Assembly (NCBI RefSeq): GCF_016097555.1
Contig: NC_054703.1
Span: 40,031,130-40,095,129, forward strand
Direction of reading: 5' to 3'
Source: Gigantopelta aegis
Lineage: Eukaryota > Mollusca > Gastropoda > Neomphalida > Peltospiridae
DNA: 64,000 nucleotides
Made by a program: the position numbers and the translations under genes. The notes beneath the pieces were generated by a model. The model saw only the letters and a program-made list of their open reading frames with translations. It was not told the origin of the DNA and ran no database searches. Positions 30,723 to 41,735 of the stretch are shown here, piece by piece. How positions within the stretch are numbered: position 1 is the first letter of the stretch; each line of letters opens with the position of its first letter.

Positions 30723-33255
30723 TTTCCCAAAAAACCCACCTTTTTAGGTCTAAGTAATGAATTAAAATAATATAACGCGTATGCCAACAGCTGGCCACTG
30801 TCAAAATTTCAAGGCAAATCCCCCACCGACCCCTGGAAAGGTGTTGTGCCATACCTCTATGGATATAAATATGTTTTGGAGATGTGAGACGACCCCTCAA
30901 TCAAGACAGTTAAATTTGTTCAAAAATTGCGAAATCTCACGTGATCGCTTGTTGTGGAATTCTATACTTGTGATAAGCCAATAAAAACCGAGATCGGTAC
31001 GAGCCCGTCAAAAGTGTCCCACTTTCAAAATACTGGCTTTGTTTTTGACCTGGATAAGCCAGAGTAGTGAAATCAATGCGCAGTGCGGCGTCATATATGC
31101 ACCAAACGTAATTGGATTTTCTGTTCTATATGCTTAAATAATAAAAATATTCCAGGGAATGTAGTTTTAATGGTTGTGCATAATATTAATAATTGCAGGT
31201 AGATAGTCGATCGTAATTATTAAATTACACAAATGTAACCATGTAGGTTTTATTGTTTTAATGATTTTATTATGCACAACGCACATGCACCTAAACTTTT
31301 GGCTAGGAGCTGTAGGGACATGCATTTACCTGTCTTTACATCTGACCTCTGACCAGGGACAGTGACGATCAACCAATAGACTGGCCAGCTGTGTTTGACC
31401 CAGTTGGTGGCTATTCACTGTCACTCACCTGACATTTCTTGACACATCACGAGCTGCACAGGCCACGCACTCATCTGCTTTCAATCTTACACTGGAATAA
31501 TTGGTGAGTTATATTTCTACTTTTCTAATTCACTTTACTATTTTACTAACATATAAAGTACAGTTTATAAATTACAAATAAGGTTTAAATAAATAACTAC
31601 TTCAATTAACATTTACTTTGATAAAGGAATAAACTGAATTACTGTAAGTATTAGAATTTGGGCGTGGCACTTACGCTGTAACAATAATGGATATTCCTAT
31701 AGCCAAGCCATAATTAAATGAGTCGTTATTATTGTTTTAGAAATGTATGTGAATAGTGTGTATGTGTGTATATTAAATTAGAAATGTATTCGTTTTAGTT
31801 TACTTGTTTCTTGTAGACGTTTGACGCTTTTTCATCGTGTTACCGCCCTAAAGCCCACAGCTAAAGGTATTGGTATTTCAATGGGTCTAGGTAAACCGTA
31901 TCACCTGTGGAGATAATGTTTTGTGTAGCTTACCTTTATTTTATTATACTGTATATCGCCATATGTGTAATTGTTTGCTGTAAATAATGATTTAAGATTA
32001 TCGGCGATTGATTAATGTTCAGTTGTTTAACGTACGGTAATTCTGTATGTGTATTATGTCTATATTTGATGTTTACTGTGGCGATGTTAACTATTGCTCA
32101 GTGTATCGTTCTTTCTTTTGTTTAAGCGATTTGCTATTATCTGTAGATAATAACTAGACTGCAGAGTATTTATATATATTTTAATGCGTTTTAATATGGT
32201 GTTTTAAGACTGTTTATGTATAGTGTGAATGTATTTTAATAATGCTATTTTTGTTTATAGGGTTTGTTTGACTATATATATCCTTATTCTCCGGAATAAA
32301 GAACCCTATTAAAATATCTTCACCGAGTCCAGTTGTCTTTTCGGGGAAGTAACACATGGAATTGTGTCTGTTACAATATGTCCGTCTGACAATGACACTG
32401 GACTCGCTGTTTCGATTTGTTTGCGAATCAGACAGTAGAAACCTTATCGTTAGGCGAGGAAGTGAATTTCTGAATCGTTAGTTTATTCATTATTAACTAC
32501 TACATAGGTCGTAGTTAATAATGCAGCTAGCGGCAGGGCCTACAGAAAATCGCAGCTAGTCATTTAGTCAAATTAATGTACACTTCCATTTGTATACAGT
32601 GATATATACACACAAACACATGCATATTACTTGCAAATATCAAAAGTTTATTAAGGTGCCGTTTTAACGAGTCGATAATAAATGAACCATTTTTCTTGGT
32701 CAACCCCCCCCCCCCCCCCCAAGACGTGTTCGTAAGTATTTTTGTTGAGCACAAAACATTCTGTAAAAGGAGATTGCACACAATCTGACAAACAATAATA
32801 CTAATAGAAAACTTTTATTAACGTCAAAAAATAAAAGAACAAGTCGACAACTACTACACAATTCAGTAGTAACACAGGGCCTTTGTAGCAAGCGACTGGA
32901 GCGTAACGCGCCGGAAATAATTTAGTGGCTAATTTGGGCCGCTTAGCGTGATGAAAACCAAGGGCAGATAAGTATGTTTCTAATAGAGGCTATTGACGAT
33001 ATTTTCCAGTTTAGAATATCAATATCTGTAATATCTGTATAAACAAGGCGTTTGTTGTCCTAATATTTGTAGTAACTCAAAACAGTTTTGTTTTCCTTCC
33101 ACAAATTTTGTACGTCCAAAAATATATTACGAAGTAAAATGACAAACGACCATTACAGCCATAAGAACACGGATATATACAAACTGCTATTCTAAACAAG
33201 AAACTATACTCTATATGTAATGTTAGTAGCCTAAAACACTGTTAGACACTTTGAT
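30723..33255. other. Largely repeat-free AT-rich DNA
   Basis: This is the longest SINE-free stretch in the window. A poly-C tract lies at 32706-32724. An attggtgagt donor-like motif at about 31500-31510 and aataaag at about 32296 might mark transcribed DNA, but no supported ORF was found. Confidence 0.45.
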
Positions 33256-33262
33256 TGGATGA

Positions 33263-33520
33263 TTGGTTTAACGACGCCACTAGAGCACACTAATTTATTA
33301 AATCATCGGCTATTGGATGTCAAACATTTGGTAATTTTTAACATATTTATAGTCTCTGAAAGAAAACCCGATATATATTCTTTCATTATTATCATCTTTT
33401 TATGCACCATCACACAGACAGGAGAGCACATACCACGGCCTTTGATATATCGGTCATAAAAGCTCAGTGGGCCCACCGATGGGATCGATCCCAGACCGAA
33501 CACGCATCAGGCGAGCGATT
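33263..33520 (-). mobile_element. SINE, H1 + TB
   Basis: TB tail at the left (taacgacgccactagagcac), head at the right (gatcgatcccagaccgaaca). The centre is partly replaced by AT-rich bases. Confidence 0.85.
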
Positions 33521-33707
33521 ATTCAGTTTCCGAATTTCTACAACCCTTCATTAGTGTGCTTCATAAGACCTAACTGTGCTCAGAACTGACCACCTCTAAC
33601 CACCACCACGTTTAACACAGATTACGTTCAGTCTCTGTAAAAGCCAGATATAAATATAAACATAGACAAATCATGAAATAAAGCTTTACAGAGACAGAAA
33701 TATTCTG

Positions 33708-33710
<3 letters not shown>

Positions 33711-33748
<38 letters not shown>

Positions 33749-33855
33749 TATATATATAAAAAAATAATAATAAAAAATAATAGTGATCATGATGATAATA
33801 ATAATACTAATAATACTAATAATAAATAAATAAATAAATAAATAATATATATATA
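33711..33855. repeat. (AC)n, (AAT)n and (AAAT)n cluster
   Basis: Adjacent microsatellites between the SINE and the 3' end of ZNF copy 3. Confidence 0.9.
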
Positions 33856-33965
33856 CTTTTTTTTTTTTAAATGCCCAAATTAGTGATGAGATCTAAAGCC
33901 TTGATATGAATCGTTGCCATGACTCCATAAAAGACTTAGGTACACAATTTCACTTTTAAAAGTCT

Positions 33966-34664
33966 TTAAGACCAGTGTGAAGCAACACAATGCTGTCTCA
34001 GATGGGAATGTTGCGTGAAGCGTTCTGCGCACACCACACACTCGAAGTCGTTCCCGTGATCGTGATTCAACATGTGTTGCTTCAAGTACGAGCTGCGTGT
34101 GTACTCCCTTTTGCAGATCTCACACTTGAACGCTTTGTCGCGTGTGTGGGTCTTCATGTGAGAAATCAGGCCAGCACTCTGCGAGAAAGCATTCCCACAC
34201 AACTCACACTTGAAATCCTTAACACCACTGTGCAGTAATGCGTGTCGACGTAACCTCCCGGGCAGTGAGAAGCCCGTTTCGCAGACATCACATTTGTAAG
34301 GTTTATCGCCAGTGTGAACCAATGTATGAAGCTTCAAGCGGTATCTGTTGGAGAAACATTTTGCACACACATCACATTTGAAAGGTTTAGCACCAGTGTG
34401 GGCAAATAAATGCTTCTTCAATGAATCACCCCACCGAAAACACTTCTTGCACACTTCACACTGAAATGGTCTTGCGTCACCGTGCGTCCTCATGTGATTC
34501 TTGATGGTACTCTTTCTTGAAAAACATCTGAAGCACATTCCACATTGGAAACGCTTCTCACTATCGGTCTGTGCTTGTACATGGATGTTTAAATCAGAGT
34601 TGCGTTCAATACAGTTTGATGAGACTTCACGTTCGACACATGCCTGGTCACTGGATGATGACAT
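33966..34664 (-). CDS. C2H2 zinc-finger protein (ZNF copy 3), seven fingers
   Basis: 232 residues, same architecture and N-terminus as ZNF copy 2. Of 19 visible residue differences from copy 2, 15 lie in fingers 1-3. Numbering the helix -1 to 6, changes are M to N at +6 of finger 1; H to D at +2, N to S at +3 and Q to K at +6 of finger 2; S to N at -1, F to Y at +2, H to R at +3 and I to L at +6 of finger 3. Zinc ligands are unchanged. Both copies therefore look functional, but with different DNA targets (inference). Confidence 0.85.
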   Translation of the reverse strand: MSSSSDQACVEREVSSNCIERNSDLNIHVQAQTDSEKRFQCGMCFRCFSRKSTIKNHMRTHGDARPFQCEVCKKCFRWGDSLKKHLFAHTGAKPFKCDVCAKCFSNRYRLKLHTLVHTGDKPYKCDVCETGFSLPGRLRRHALLHSGVKDFKCELCGNAFSQSAGLISHMKTHTRDKAFKCEICKREYTRSSYLKQHMLNHDHGNDFECVVCAERFTQHSHLRQHCVASHWS

Positions 34665-35029
34665 TGCTTACCACAGCAAGGATCTTCAATCAAAGTTTTG
34701 AGGTGTTTAATTCAATAGCAACATTTCCTTAAAGGCTTTTCTGAACCAGCGTGGATACTTTCTGATGTATCTCCCAAGTTATACAGAGTTGTTACAGTCA
34801 AAGTTTTGAAGTGTTTAATTCATAGCAAAATGCCTAGTTTCATTACAGGCTCTTCCAAAGCCAGCGTGGATATTTCCTAAAGTATATGTCAAAAGTTATA
34901 CAGACGAGTTACAGTCAAAGTTTTGAAGTGTTTAATTCATAGCAAAATGTCTACGTTTCCTTACAGGCTCCTCTGAAAACAGCGTGGATATTTTCTGATG
35001 TATCTCCAAAGTTGTAGAATGAAGAGATA
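34665..35029 (-). repeat. Leader exon of ZNF copy 3 with ~117-bp tandem repeats
   Basis: A mirror of 18375-18739, with the same acceptor (gtttcatttcag on the minus strand, ending at 35030) and the same three repeats. Confidence 0.7.
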
Positions 35030-35271
35030 CTGAAATGAAACCAGTAAATGATAAAACTAACATGAAACCAGGGGTTGTACAACTGAAGGCATCATAGCCC
35101 GAATACACTGCCTTTCGATAACTAGATGGACTAGTTAACTTTAAAAAATAATATTTGCCAAACAATTTGGGTATGGCGCGCAGCATACCCATTTTACCTT
35201 TTGGCAGAAACTCTGAGTTTCTCCAAAAGCAGCATAGAATGAGCAGTGTCTTATGAATCTCCAATATTGTA

Positions 35272-35571
35272 GAGGAAGGAAGGAAATGTTTTATTTAACA
35301 ACGCACTCAATACATTTTATTTACAGTTATATGGCGTCAGACATATGGTTAAGGACCACACAGATATTGAGAGAGGAAGCACACTGTCGCCACTTCATGA
35401 GCTACTCTTTTCGATTAGCAGCAAGGGATCTTTTATATGCACCATCCCACAGACAGGATAGTACATACCACGGCCTTTGTTATACCAGTTGTGGTGCATT
35501 AGCTGGAACGAGAAATAGCCCAATAGCCCACCGACGGGGATCGATCCCACACCGACCGCACATCAAGCGAG
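35272..35571 (-). mobile_element. SINE, H1 + TA
   Basis: TA tail (tttatttaacaacgcactca) to H1 head (cgcacatcaagcgagct). The final head bases are missing. Confidence 0.9.
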
Positions 35572-35676
35572 CTGAAACAGATCCAGTAAATTAATAAATA
35601 AAATAATATAAAGTAACAGGTGTTCATCAGGTAACTTTAAGTATAAAGTAAGAAGTGTTTCTCTTCTTTTTGTTTA

Positions 35677-37266
35677 GTGTGTGTGTGTGGGTGTGTTTGT
35701 ATCTATGTATGTGTGTGTGTGCGTGTATGTGTGTGCGCGTGTGTACATGTGTGTGTTTATGTGTGTATATGTGTGTGTGTGTGCCTCTGTGTGTGTGTGT
35801 ATATATGTATGTGTGTGTTTATGTGTGTGTGTGTATATGTGTCTGTGTGTGTGTCTGTGTGTGTGTGTGAGAGAGTGTGCAAGCGTGTATGTGCGCGTAC
35901 ATCCCCCCCACCCACCCCGCCTTGCCACCTTCATACACCACTGGTATATGTACATAGATAAAACTTATTTTTTTCTCTGTATGTGTGTGTACATACATGC
36001 CTCTGTGCGTGCCTCTCTCTGTGTGTGTGTGCCTGTGCCAAGTGTGTGTGTGCCTGTGCAGTGTGTGTATGTGTGGGTGTGCCTGTGCCATGTGTATGTG
36101 TGTGTGTGCCTGTGCAGTGTGTGTGTGTGTGTGTGTGCCTGTGCAGTGTGTGTGTATGTGTGTGTGTGTGCCTGTGTGCATGTGCACAGCGTGTGTGTGT
36201 GTGTGTGTGTGTGCACAGTATGTGTGTATGTGCACAGTATGTGTGTGCATGCATGCAGTCTGTGTGTGTGTGTATGTGTGCAGTATGTGTGTGCATGCAT
36301 GCAGTCTGTGTGTGTGTGTGTGTGCAGTGTGTGTGTATGTGTGCACAGTATGTGTGTGCACACAGTGTGTGTGCACAGTATGTGTGTGTGTGCACACAGT
36401 ATGTGTGTGTGTGTGCACATTATATGTGTGTGTGTGTGCACAGTATGTGTGTGCGTGCAGTGTGTGTGCACAGTATGTGTGTGCACAGTATGAGTGTGTG
36501 CCTGTGCAGTGTGTGTGCCTGTGCAGTGTGTGTGTCTGTGTGTGTGCCTGTGCAGTCTGTGTGTATGTGCAGTGTGTGTGCATGCAGTGTGTGTGTGTGC
36601 AGTGTGTGTGTGTGCACAGTATGTGTGTGTGCCTGTGCAGTGTGTGTGTGTGTGTGTGCCTGTGCAGTGTGTGTGTGTGTGTGTGCCTGTGCATATGTGT
36701 GTATGTGCAGTGTGTGTGCGTGCAGTGTGTGTGTGTGCACAGTATGTGTGTGTGTGCGTGCAGTGTGTATGTGTGCACAGTATGTGTGTGTGTGCACACA
36801 GTGTGTGTGTGCAGTGTGTGCACAGTATGTGTGTGTGTGCAGTGTGTGTATGTGCACAGTATGTGTGTGTGTGCACAGTATGTGTGTGTGCATGCACAGT
36901 GTGTGTGTGTGCAGTGTGCACACACACACATACTGTGCACACACACATACTGTGCAGTATGTGTGTGTGCGTGCAGTGTGTGTGTACAGTGTGTGTGTGT
37001 GTGCAGTGTGTGTGTGCAGTGTGTGTGTGCACAATATTTGTGTGCACAGTATGTGTGTGTGTATGCACAGTATGTGTGTGTGTGTGTGTCCAGTATGTGT
37101 GTGCACAGTATGTGTGTGTGTGTGCACAGTATGTGTGTGTCTGTCTGTGTGTGCGTGTCTGTGTGTGTGCGCGTGTCTGTGTGTGTGTCTGCCTGTGTGT
37201 GTGTGTCTGTGTCTGTGTGTGCCTGTGCACAGTGTGTGTGTGTGTGTGCCTGTGCAGTGTGTGTGG
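35677..37266. repeat. 1.6-kb TG-rich degenerate array
   Basis: (TG)n is punctuated by recurring phrases: gtgcctgtgcagtgtgtg, gcacagtatgtgtgtg and gcatgcagtctgtg. An insertion of non-TG DNA occurs at about 35898-35980. A patch at about 36918-36955 is inverted (cacacatactgtgcacac). Long open frames in all six frames are low-complexity artefacts. Confidence 0.95.
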
Positions 37267-37596
37267 GACGCCCAGAGATCCAGCCTCTATTCAGGCTTCT
37301 ATTCAAGGTAGACATCTTTTCTTTCTTGTTTCTCTTTTTTTGTTTTTACATGCAAACGTTTCTTAAATAGCCTTGTTTTAAGATAATTTTCTAATTTAGG
37401 CTTCGAAACCTTTTTTTCATAAACATGTGGAAATCTCTTACTTCACAGAAGCTTCGGCAACTGAAAGTTGGTACGGCCATGAAAGCAATGTATATGATGA
37501 GATATATACTATGCGAGCGCCATAGGAAGAGAAACAACAAAATGTTCCTAGCCCCTGCTTCATTGAGAAATCCTTATTTCCTGTTGTTCTCAGCCT

Positions 37597-38289
37597 CAAT
37601 CTAATTAAAATTAGCTCCACTATTACATGTGGATCTAACACCAGCCAGTTGGAGCTCATGTCCACCAATCAAAACCGTACTTGCAGAATCCTGCCAGTGA
37701 TTTAAAAATAATTTGAAAACATTCCGAATTATCCTGAGGGTATACGACATGTTTTGTGTGAATTACGAATGCCTTATTTAGACCAGTAGAACTAATTTTA
37801 ATCGGATTGCTAAAAACACTGCGTAGTCCCCAATGTCCAGGTAACATTTTGTCTGTAAATAATAATTTAAATATTGACCAATCACACTTCGCTTTTTATA
37901 ACGTTATTTGGGAGCATACAAATTCTAAAAATATCGGGCGAGTCTATTTTAGTGGCCGGAGTACAGCGAACCATACCAATACGTACGGGGTGGGTTATCA
38001 GTCTTCAATTTTACATTAAAAATTATTTATTTATTTATAAAAAAAAATATAAAAAATCAGTCTTCAGTTTTACATTACAAATTATTTATTTTATAAAATA
38101 AAACATGTTTACGGCATTCGTAATTCACACGAAACATGTCGTATACCCTCAGGATAATTTGGAATGTTTTTAAATTATTTTTAAATCACTGGCAGGATTC
38201 TGCAAGTAAGGTTTTGATTGGTGGACATGAGCTCCAACTGGCTGGTGTTAGATCCACATGTAATAGTGGAGCTGTTTTTAATTAGATTG
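37597..38289. mobile_element. Long-TIR element (caatctaatt family), 693 bp
   Basis: Same TIRs and interior (ttctaaaaatatcgggcgag) as 5480-6104. Perfect 10-bp TSD ttctcagcct at 37587-37596 and 38290-38299. The empty site is preserved in the paralogous segment at 39028-39037 (ttctcaccct). Confidence 0.9.
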
Positions 38290-38446
38290 TTCTCAGCCTG
38301 TGGTTACAAGTTTTTCATGTCATACAAGCCAAGTGACGAGTATAACTTGGTAATTAACTTGACAAAGCTAGATTGAAAATTTTTGAGTTCGCAGATAACA
38401 CATTTCACAAGCCAAGTGACGAGTATAACTTGGTAATTAACTTGTA

Positions 38447-38706
38447 TCTGTGTGTGTGTGTGTGTGTGTGTCCCGGAGTATATCTCTGTGTGTGTCTCTG
38501 TGTGTGTGTGTGCCGGAGTATATCTCTGTGTGTGTGTGTGTCTCTGTGTGTGCCGGAGTATATCTCTGTGCGTGTGCCTCTGTGTGTGCCGGAGTATATC
38601 TCTGTGTCTGGGTGTGTGTGCATGTGTGTCTGTGTGTCTCTGTGTGTGTGTGTGTGCCTGTGCACAGTGTGTGTGTGTGTGTGTGTGCCTGTGCACAGTG
38701 TATGTG
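38447..38706. repeat. TG-rich array with 'ccggagtatatctctg' phrases
   Basis: The phrase gccggagtatatctctgtg recurs four times in TG-rich sequence, about 40-70 bp apart. Confidence 0.9.
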
Positions 38707-39165
38707 TGACGCCCAGAGATCCAGTCTCTATTCAGGCTTCTATTCAAGGTAGACATCTTTTCTTTCTTGTTTCTCTTTTTTTGTTTTTACATGCAAACAT
38801 TTCTTAAATAGCCTTGTTTTAAGATAATTTTCTAATTTAGGCTTTGAAACCTTTTTTTCATATACATGTGGAAATCTCTTACCTCACAGAAGCTTCGGCA
38901 ACTGAAAGTTGGTACGGCCATGAAAGCAATGTATATGATGAGATATATACTATGCGAGGGCCATAGGAAGAGAAACAACAAAATGTTCCCAGCCCCTGCT
39001 TCACTGAGAAATCCTTATTTCCTGTTGTTCTCACCCTGTGGTTACAAGTTTGTCATGTCATACAAGCCAAGTGACGAGTATAACTTGGTAATTAACTTGA
39101 CAAAGCTAGATTGAACATTTTTGAGTTTCGCAGATAACACATATTTCACATAGTAATCAGTGGCG

Positions 39166-39355
39166 GATCCAGAAAATCCATTAAGGAGGGGGGGGGGGGC
39201 AATGACATCAGGTAGAATGTCAAGGAAACTTTGAGAGAGGTTTGGAGGGGGGTGAAAATTAATATATAATAAGATTATAACTGTCACAAAATTTAGGGGG
39301 GCAGGCACCTGGGCACGCCCCCTCCCCTCCCCTCCCTTAGATCTGCTTCTGGTAA
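39166..39355. mobile_element. hAT-like MITE (ggcggatcc type)
   Basis: Left end cagtggcggatccagaaaat, then a G run and gcaatgac. The right part has aaaatttagggggg and cttagatctgcttctg. Confidence 0.65.
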
Positions 39356-39404
39356 CCATTAATACATATACAATGCCTGCGTATTTAACTGGAACAATCA
39401 CATT

Positions 39405-39690
39405 ATTGAAAGGGTGTGCTGTCGGGTTTCTTCCTGTAGTGGGTGTATTAGTGGTTACTACATGTATATGAATTATTTGTTATCGGCGAACTCGAAAGTG
39501 ATCAATGTAACGGTATTTAGCGTTAAACTTAGAATTGTTGTTGTATTAGAGCGGGGATGTTTGTATACCGTATGACAGGCAGACATTCCATGATTTCGCT
39601 ATAGAGATAGCTCTGGCTGAGAGAGCGACCATAACAGTCCAAATGTTTGTTTAGCTCTTGAACGGCAGAATACTCGGGCTTGGTGCTTAC
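39405..39690 (+). repeat. Orphan copy of the ZNF copy 2 upstream region
   Basis: gtgctgtcgggtttcttcct, cggcgaactcgaaagtgatc, tagctctggctgagagagcg and acggcagaatactcgggct align in order with 17320-17420 and 18226-18310, but without the SINEs found there and without a zinc-finger exon following. Confidence 0.55.
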
Positions 39691-39753
39691 ATATAATTTT
39701 AATCACTAAAATTTAAGCTACTAAGAATTAATTCCAAGTATGAGGTTTAATTA

Positions 39754-40285
39754 CAATCTGATTTAAATTAGCTCTACTGGGTCTACCAGTAGATCTAACA
39801 GCATTGCGTGGACTCCCATGTCCAGGTGACATTTCATCTATAAATAACAATTTAAATATCAACCAATTACACTTAACCTTTTACAGTGTTATTCGGGTGC
39901 ATACACATTCTAAAAATATCGGGCGAGACTATTTATGCAATAGGCGAACTTGTTGGTCTATTTCAACATTGAAAAAACAGGGGGAAAAGTGCAGTAATAA
40001 ACTTTGGATTGTATACTAGTATAAACTGATTTTATGGCTATACCATCACGGGGTTTTTTCCGTCTTCAAACAAATTTTAGATCAAAATTAGTTTCTGGCA
40101 TACTTCGTAATTCACCGAATCATTTCGTATACCCTCGGCATAATCCCGAATGTTTTCAAATTCTTTTCAAATCACTGGCATGATTTTGACAGTAAGGTTT
40201 TGATTGGTCGAATGAAAGGTCAACTGGACATGAGCTCCAACGGGCTGCTGTTAGAGGAATAGAGGAACTAATTTTAATTACATTG
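39754..40285. mobile_element. Diverged long-TIR element (caatctaatt family)
   Basis: Left end caatctgatttaaattagct, right end aattttaattacattg, with the family interior (tctaaaaatatcgggcgaga). More diverged than the other three copies. A TSD (gtttaa plus) is only partial. Confidence 0.65.
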
Positions 40286-40760
40286 GTTTAAGTGTTTGTG
40301 TGTGCATGTGTGTGTGTGTGTGTGTGTGAGTGTTTGTGTGTATACCTGTGTATACCTGTGTATGTGTGCCTCTGTATGTATGTAGGTGTGTTTATGTATG
40401 TGTGTTTGTGTATGTATGTGTCTGTCTGTGTGTGTGCATGTCTGTGTATCTCTTTGTGTGTGTGTGTGTGTGTGGTGGAGTATATCTCTGTGTGTGTATG
40501 TGTGCTTGCCTCTGTGTGTGTATGTGTCTGTATGTGTGTGTACATGTGTGCATACATGCCTCTGTGCGTGTGTGTGTGTGTGCCTGTGCACAGTGTGTGT
40601 GTGTGCTGGGAACAGTGTATGTGTGTGCCTGTGCAGTGTGTATGTGCGTGTGCCTGTGCAGTGTGTATGTGTATGTGCGCCTGTGCAGTGTGTATGTGTG
40701 TGTGTGTGTGTGCCTGTGCAGTGTGTATGTGTGTGTAATTTTAATTACATTGGTTTAAGT
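40286..40760. repeat. TG-rich array
   Basis: About 450 bp of TG-rich DNA with gtgcctgtgcagtgtgtatg phrases, bracketed by a direct repeat of taattttaattacattggtt (about 40270 and 40738). The tandem array therefore includes the end of the preceding element. Confidence 0.9.
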
Positions 40761-40839
40761 ATTGATGGAATTGTGCCGCTGCACTCCATTCTGAGATCCG
40801 AAAGGATAATGACAGGGATTTGCCGACCTGTTTGCTTTC

Positions 40840-41190
40840 CACAAATATCGTCAGTCCGAATCTTTGTTCTACTTCGAACATCAAGACATTTGTTGTGACT
40901 AAAATTGCGAAGAACATAGTATATGTTTTTGGTCAAAAAAACAAGTTATAAAATTATTATGAAATACATCACATATTAGCTTGATTTGTAATTTATAATT
41001 AAAAAACGTTTGTTTTTGTTGCTTTTTAAATGTTACAGTTAATTAAATAAACCTACCAAACAACAATGAAACAACCGCCTGAAAAGAAATGTTCACAAGA
41101 AACTCTTCGGACCGGCTATTCGGACTATAACACACATTCATATGCGGATTGTCATTAATTAAATTACCTGTTCGGACATGATCTGCTATC
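40840..41190. repeat. Unclassified interspersed repeat, copy 2 of 3
   Basis: tttgttctacttcgaacatc, aaataaacctaccaaacaac, ggctattcggactataacac and atatgcggattgtcatta match 8690-9010 and 57950-58270. Confidence 0.6.
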
Positions 41191-41401
41191 TTTCCAATAA
41201 TAAAAATAAAGTGTTTAATTTTTATTCTCCCAATGCTAATGCAGATTTCCACAACGTCTTTGTCTGAACTAGTACGCATTAGACGGGGTGGGTGGGGTGG
41301 GGTCCACATAATTCTAAAAATATTAATTTACGAGTTTGTCGAAGATAAATGAACAGAGCGCCGAAAGGGAGTAGGATCTGTTAGTTTGGGAATATGCTTA
41401 T

Positions 41402-41512
41402 GGAATGGTTGTTTTGTTGTTGTTGTTTTTTTGTGTGTTTGTTGTTTTTTGGTTTTCGTTGGTGGGTGTTTTTTGTTGTTGTTTTTGGGTGGGGTTTTTT
41501 TTTTTAGAAAGA
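41402..41512. repeat. GT-rich low-complexity tract
   Basis: gttgttgttttt-type sequence, followed by a C run at 41574-41587. Confidence 0.7.
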
Positions 41513-41629
41513 CGTGTTTTCAGTTTCAGAATAAACATGCTATTGTCAAAATGTATGCATGCCTTAAGTATACTCCCCCCCCCCCCCATTAAAACTATAT
41601 GCCCCCATCATAGTGACACCAACTGAATA

Positions 41630-41735
41630 GGGCACTGGCAGTGAAATACACAGACTGGCAGTGAAATACACAGACTGGGCAGTGAAATACACAGACTGGG
41701 CAGTGAAATACACAGACTGGGCAGTGAAATACACC
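41630..41735. repeat. 22-bp subrepeats at the satellite edge
   Basis: Five copies of cagactgggcagtgaaatac plus 2 bp, taken from positions within the 80-bp unit, lie at the left border. Confidence 0.9.

Larger units (their letters stand above)
33958..35131 (-). repeat. Inverted segmental duplication of 18270-19443
   Basis: Both intervals are about 1174 bp and match from ccatctagttatcgaaaggc to the end of the coding region. Similarity stops abruptly outside, with copy 3 preceded by unrelated ttaactttaaaaaataat. Confidence 0.9.
37267..39150. repeat. Tandem duplication of a ~450-bp segment plus TG array
   Basis: gacgcccagagatccag starts each copy (37267 and 38708). Copy 1 runs to 37596, is split by the long-TIR element, and continues at 38290-38446. 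Copy 2 runs uninterrupted to about 39150. Each copy is preceded by a TG-rich array (35677 and 38447). Copy 1 also has an internal repeat of caagccaagtgacgagtata. Confidence 0.9.

Noticed and set aside
31670-32375. Possible LTR-like segment ending near 32372 (aataaag and tgttaca)
   Set aside because: No matching partner, target duplication or internal region was found; the ends are too weak to call.
35674-37370. Very long open frames (up to 498 codons) on both strands
   Set aside because: They are translations of TG/AC repeats in all six frames, rich in C/V or H/T; no coding signal.
38866-39114. 82-residue frame MKAMYMMRYILCEGHRK region
   Set aside because: It lies in the duplicated segment, the frame is not kept in the other copy because of the insertion, and no domain is visible.
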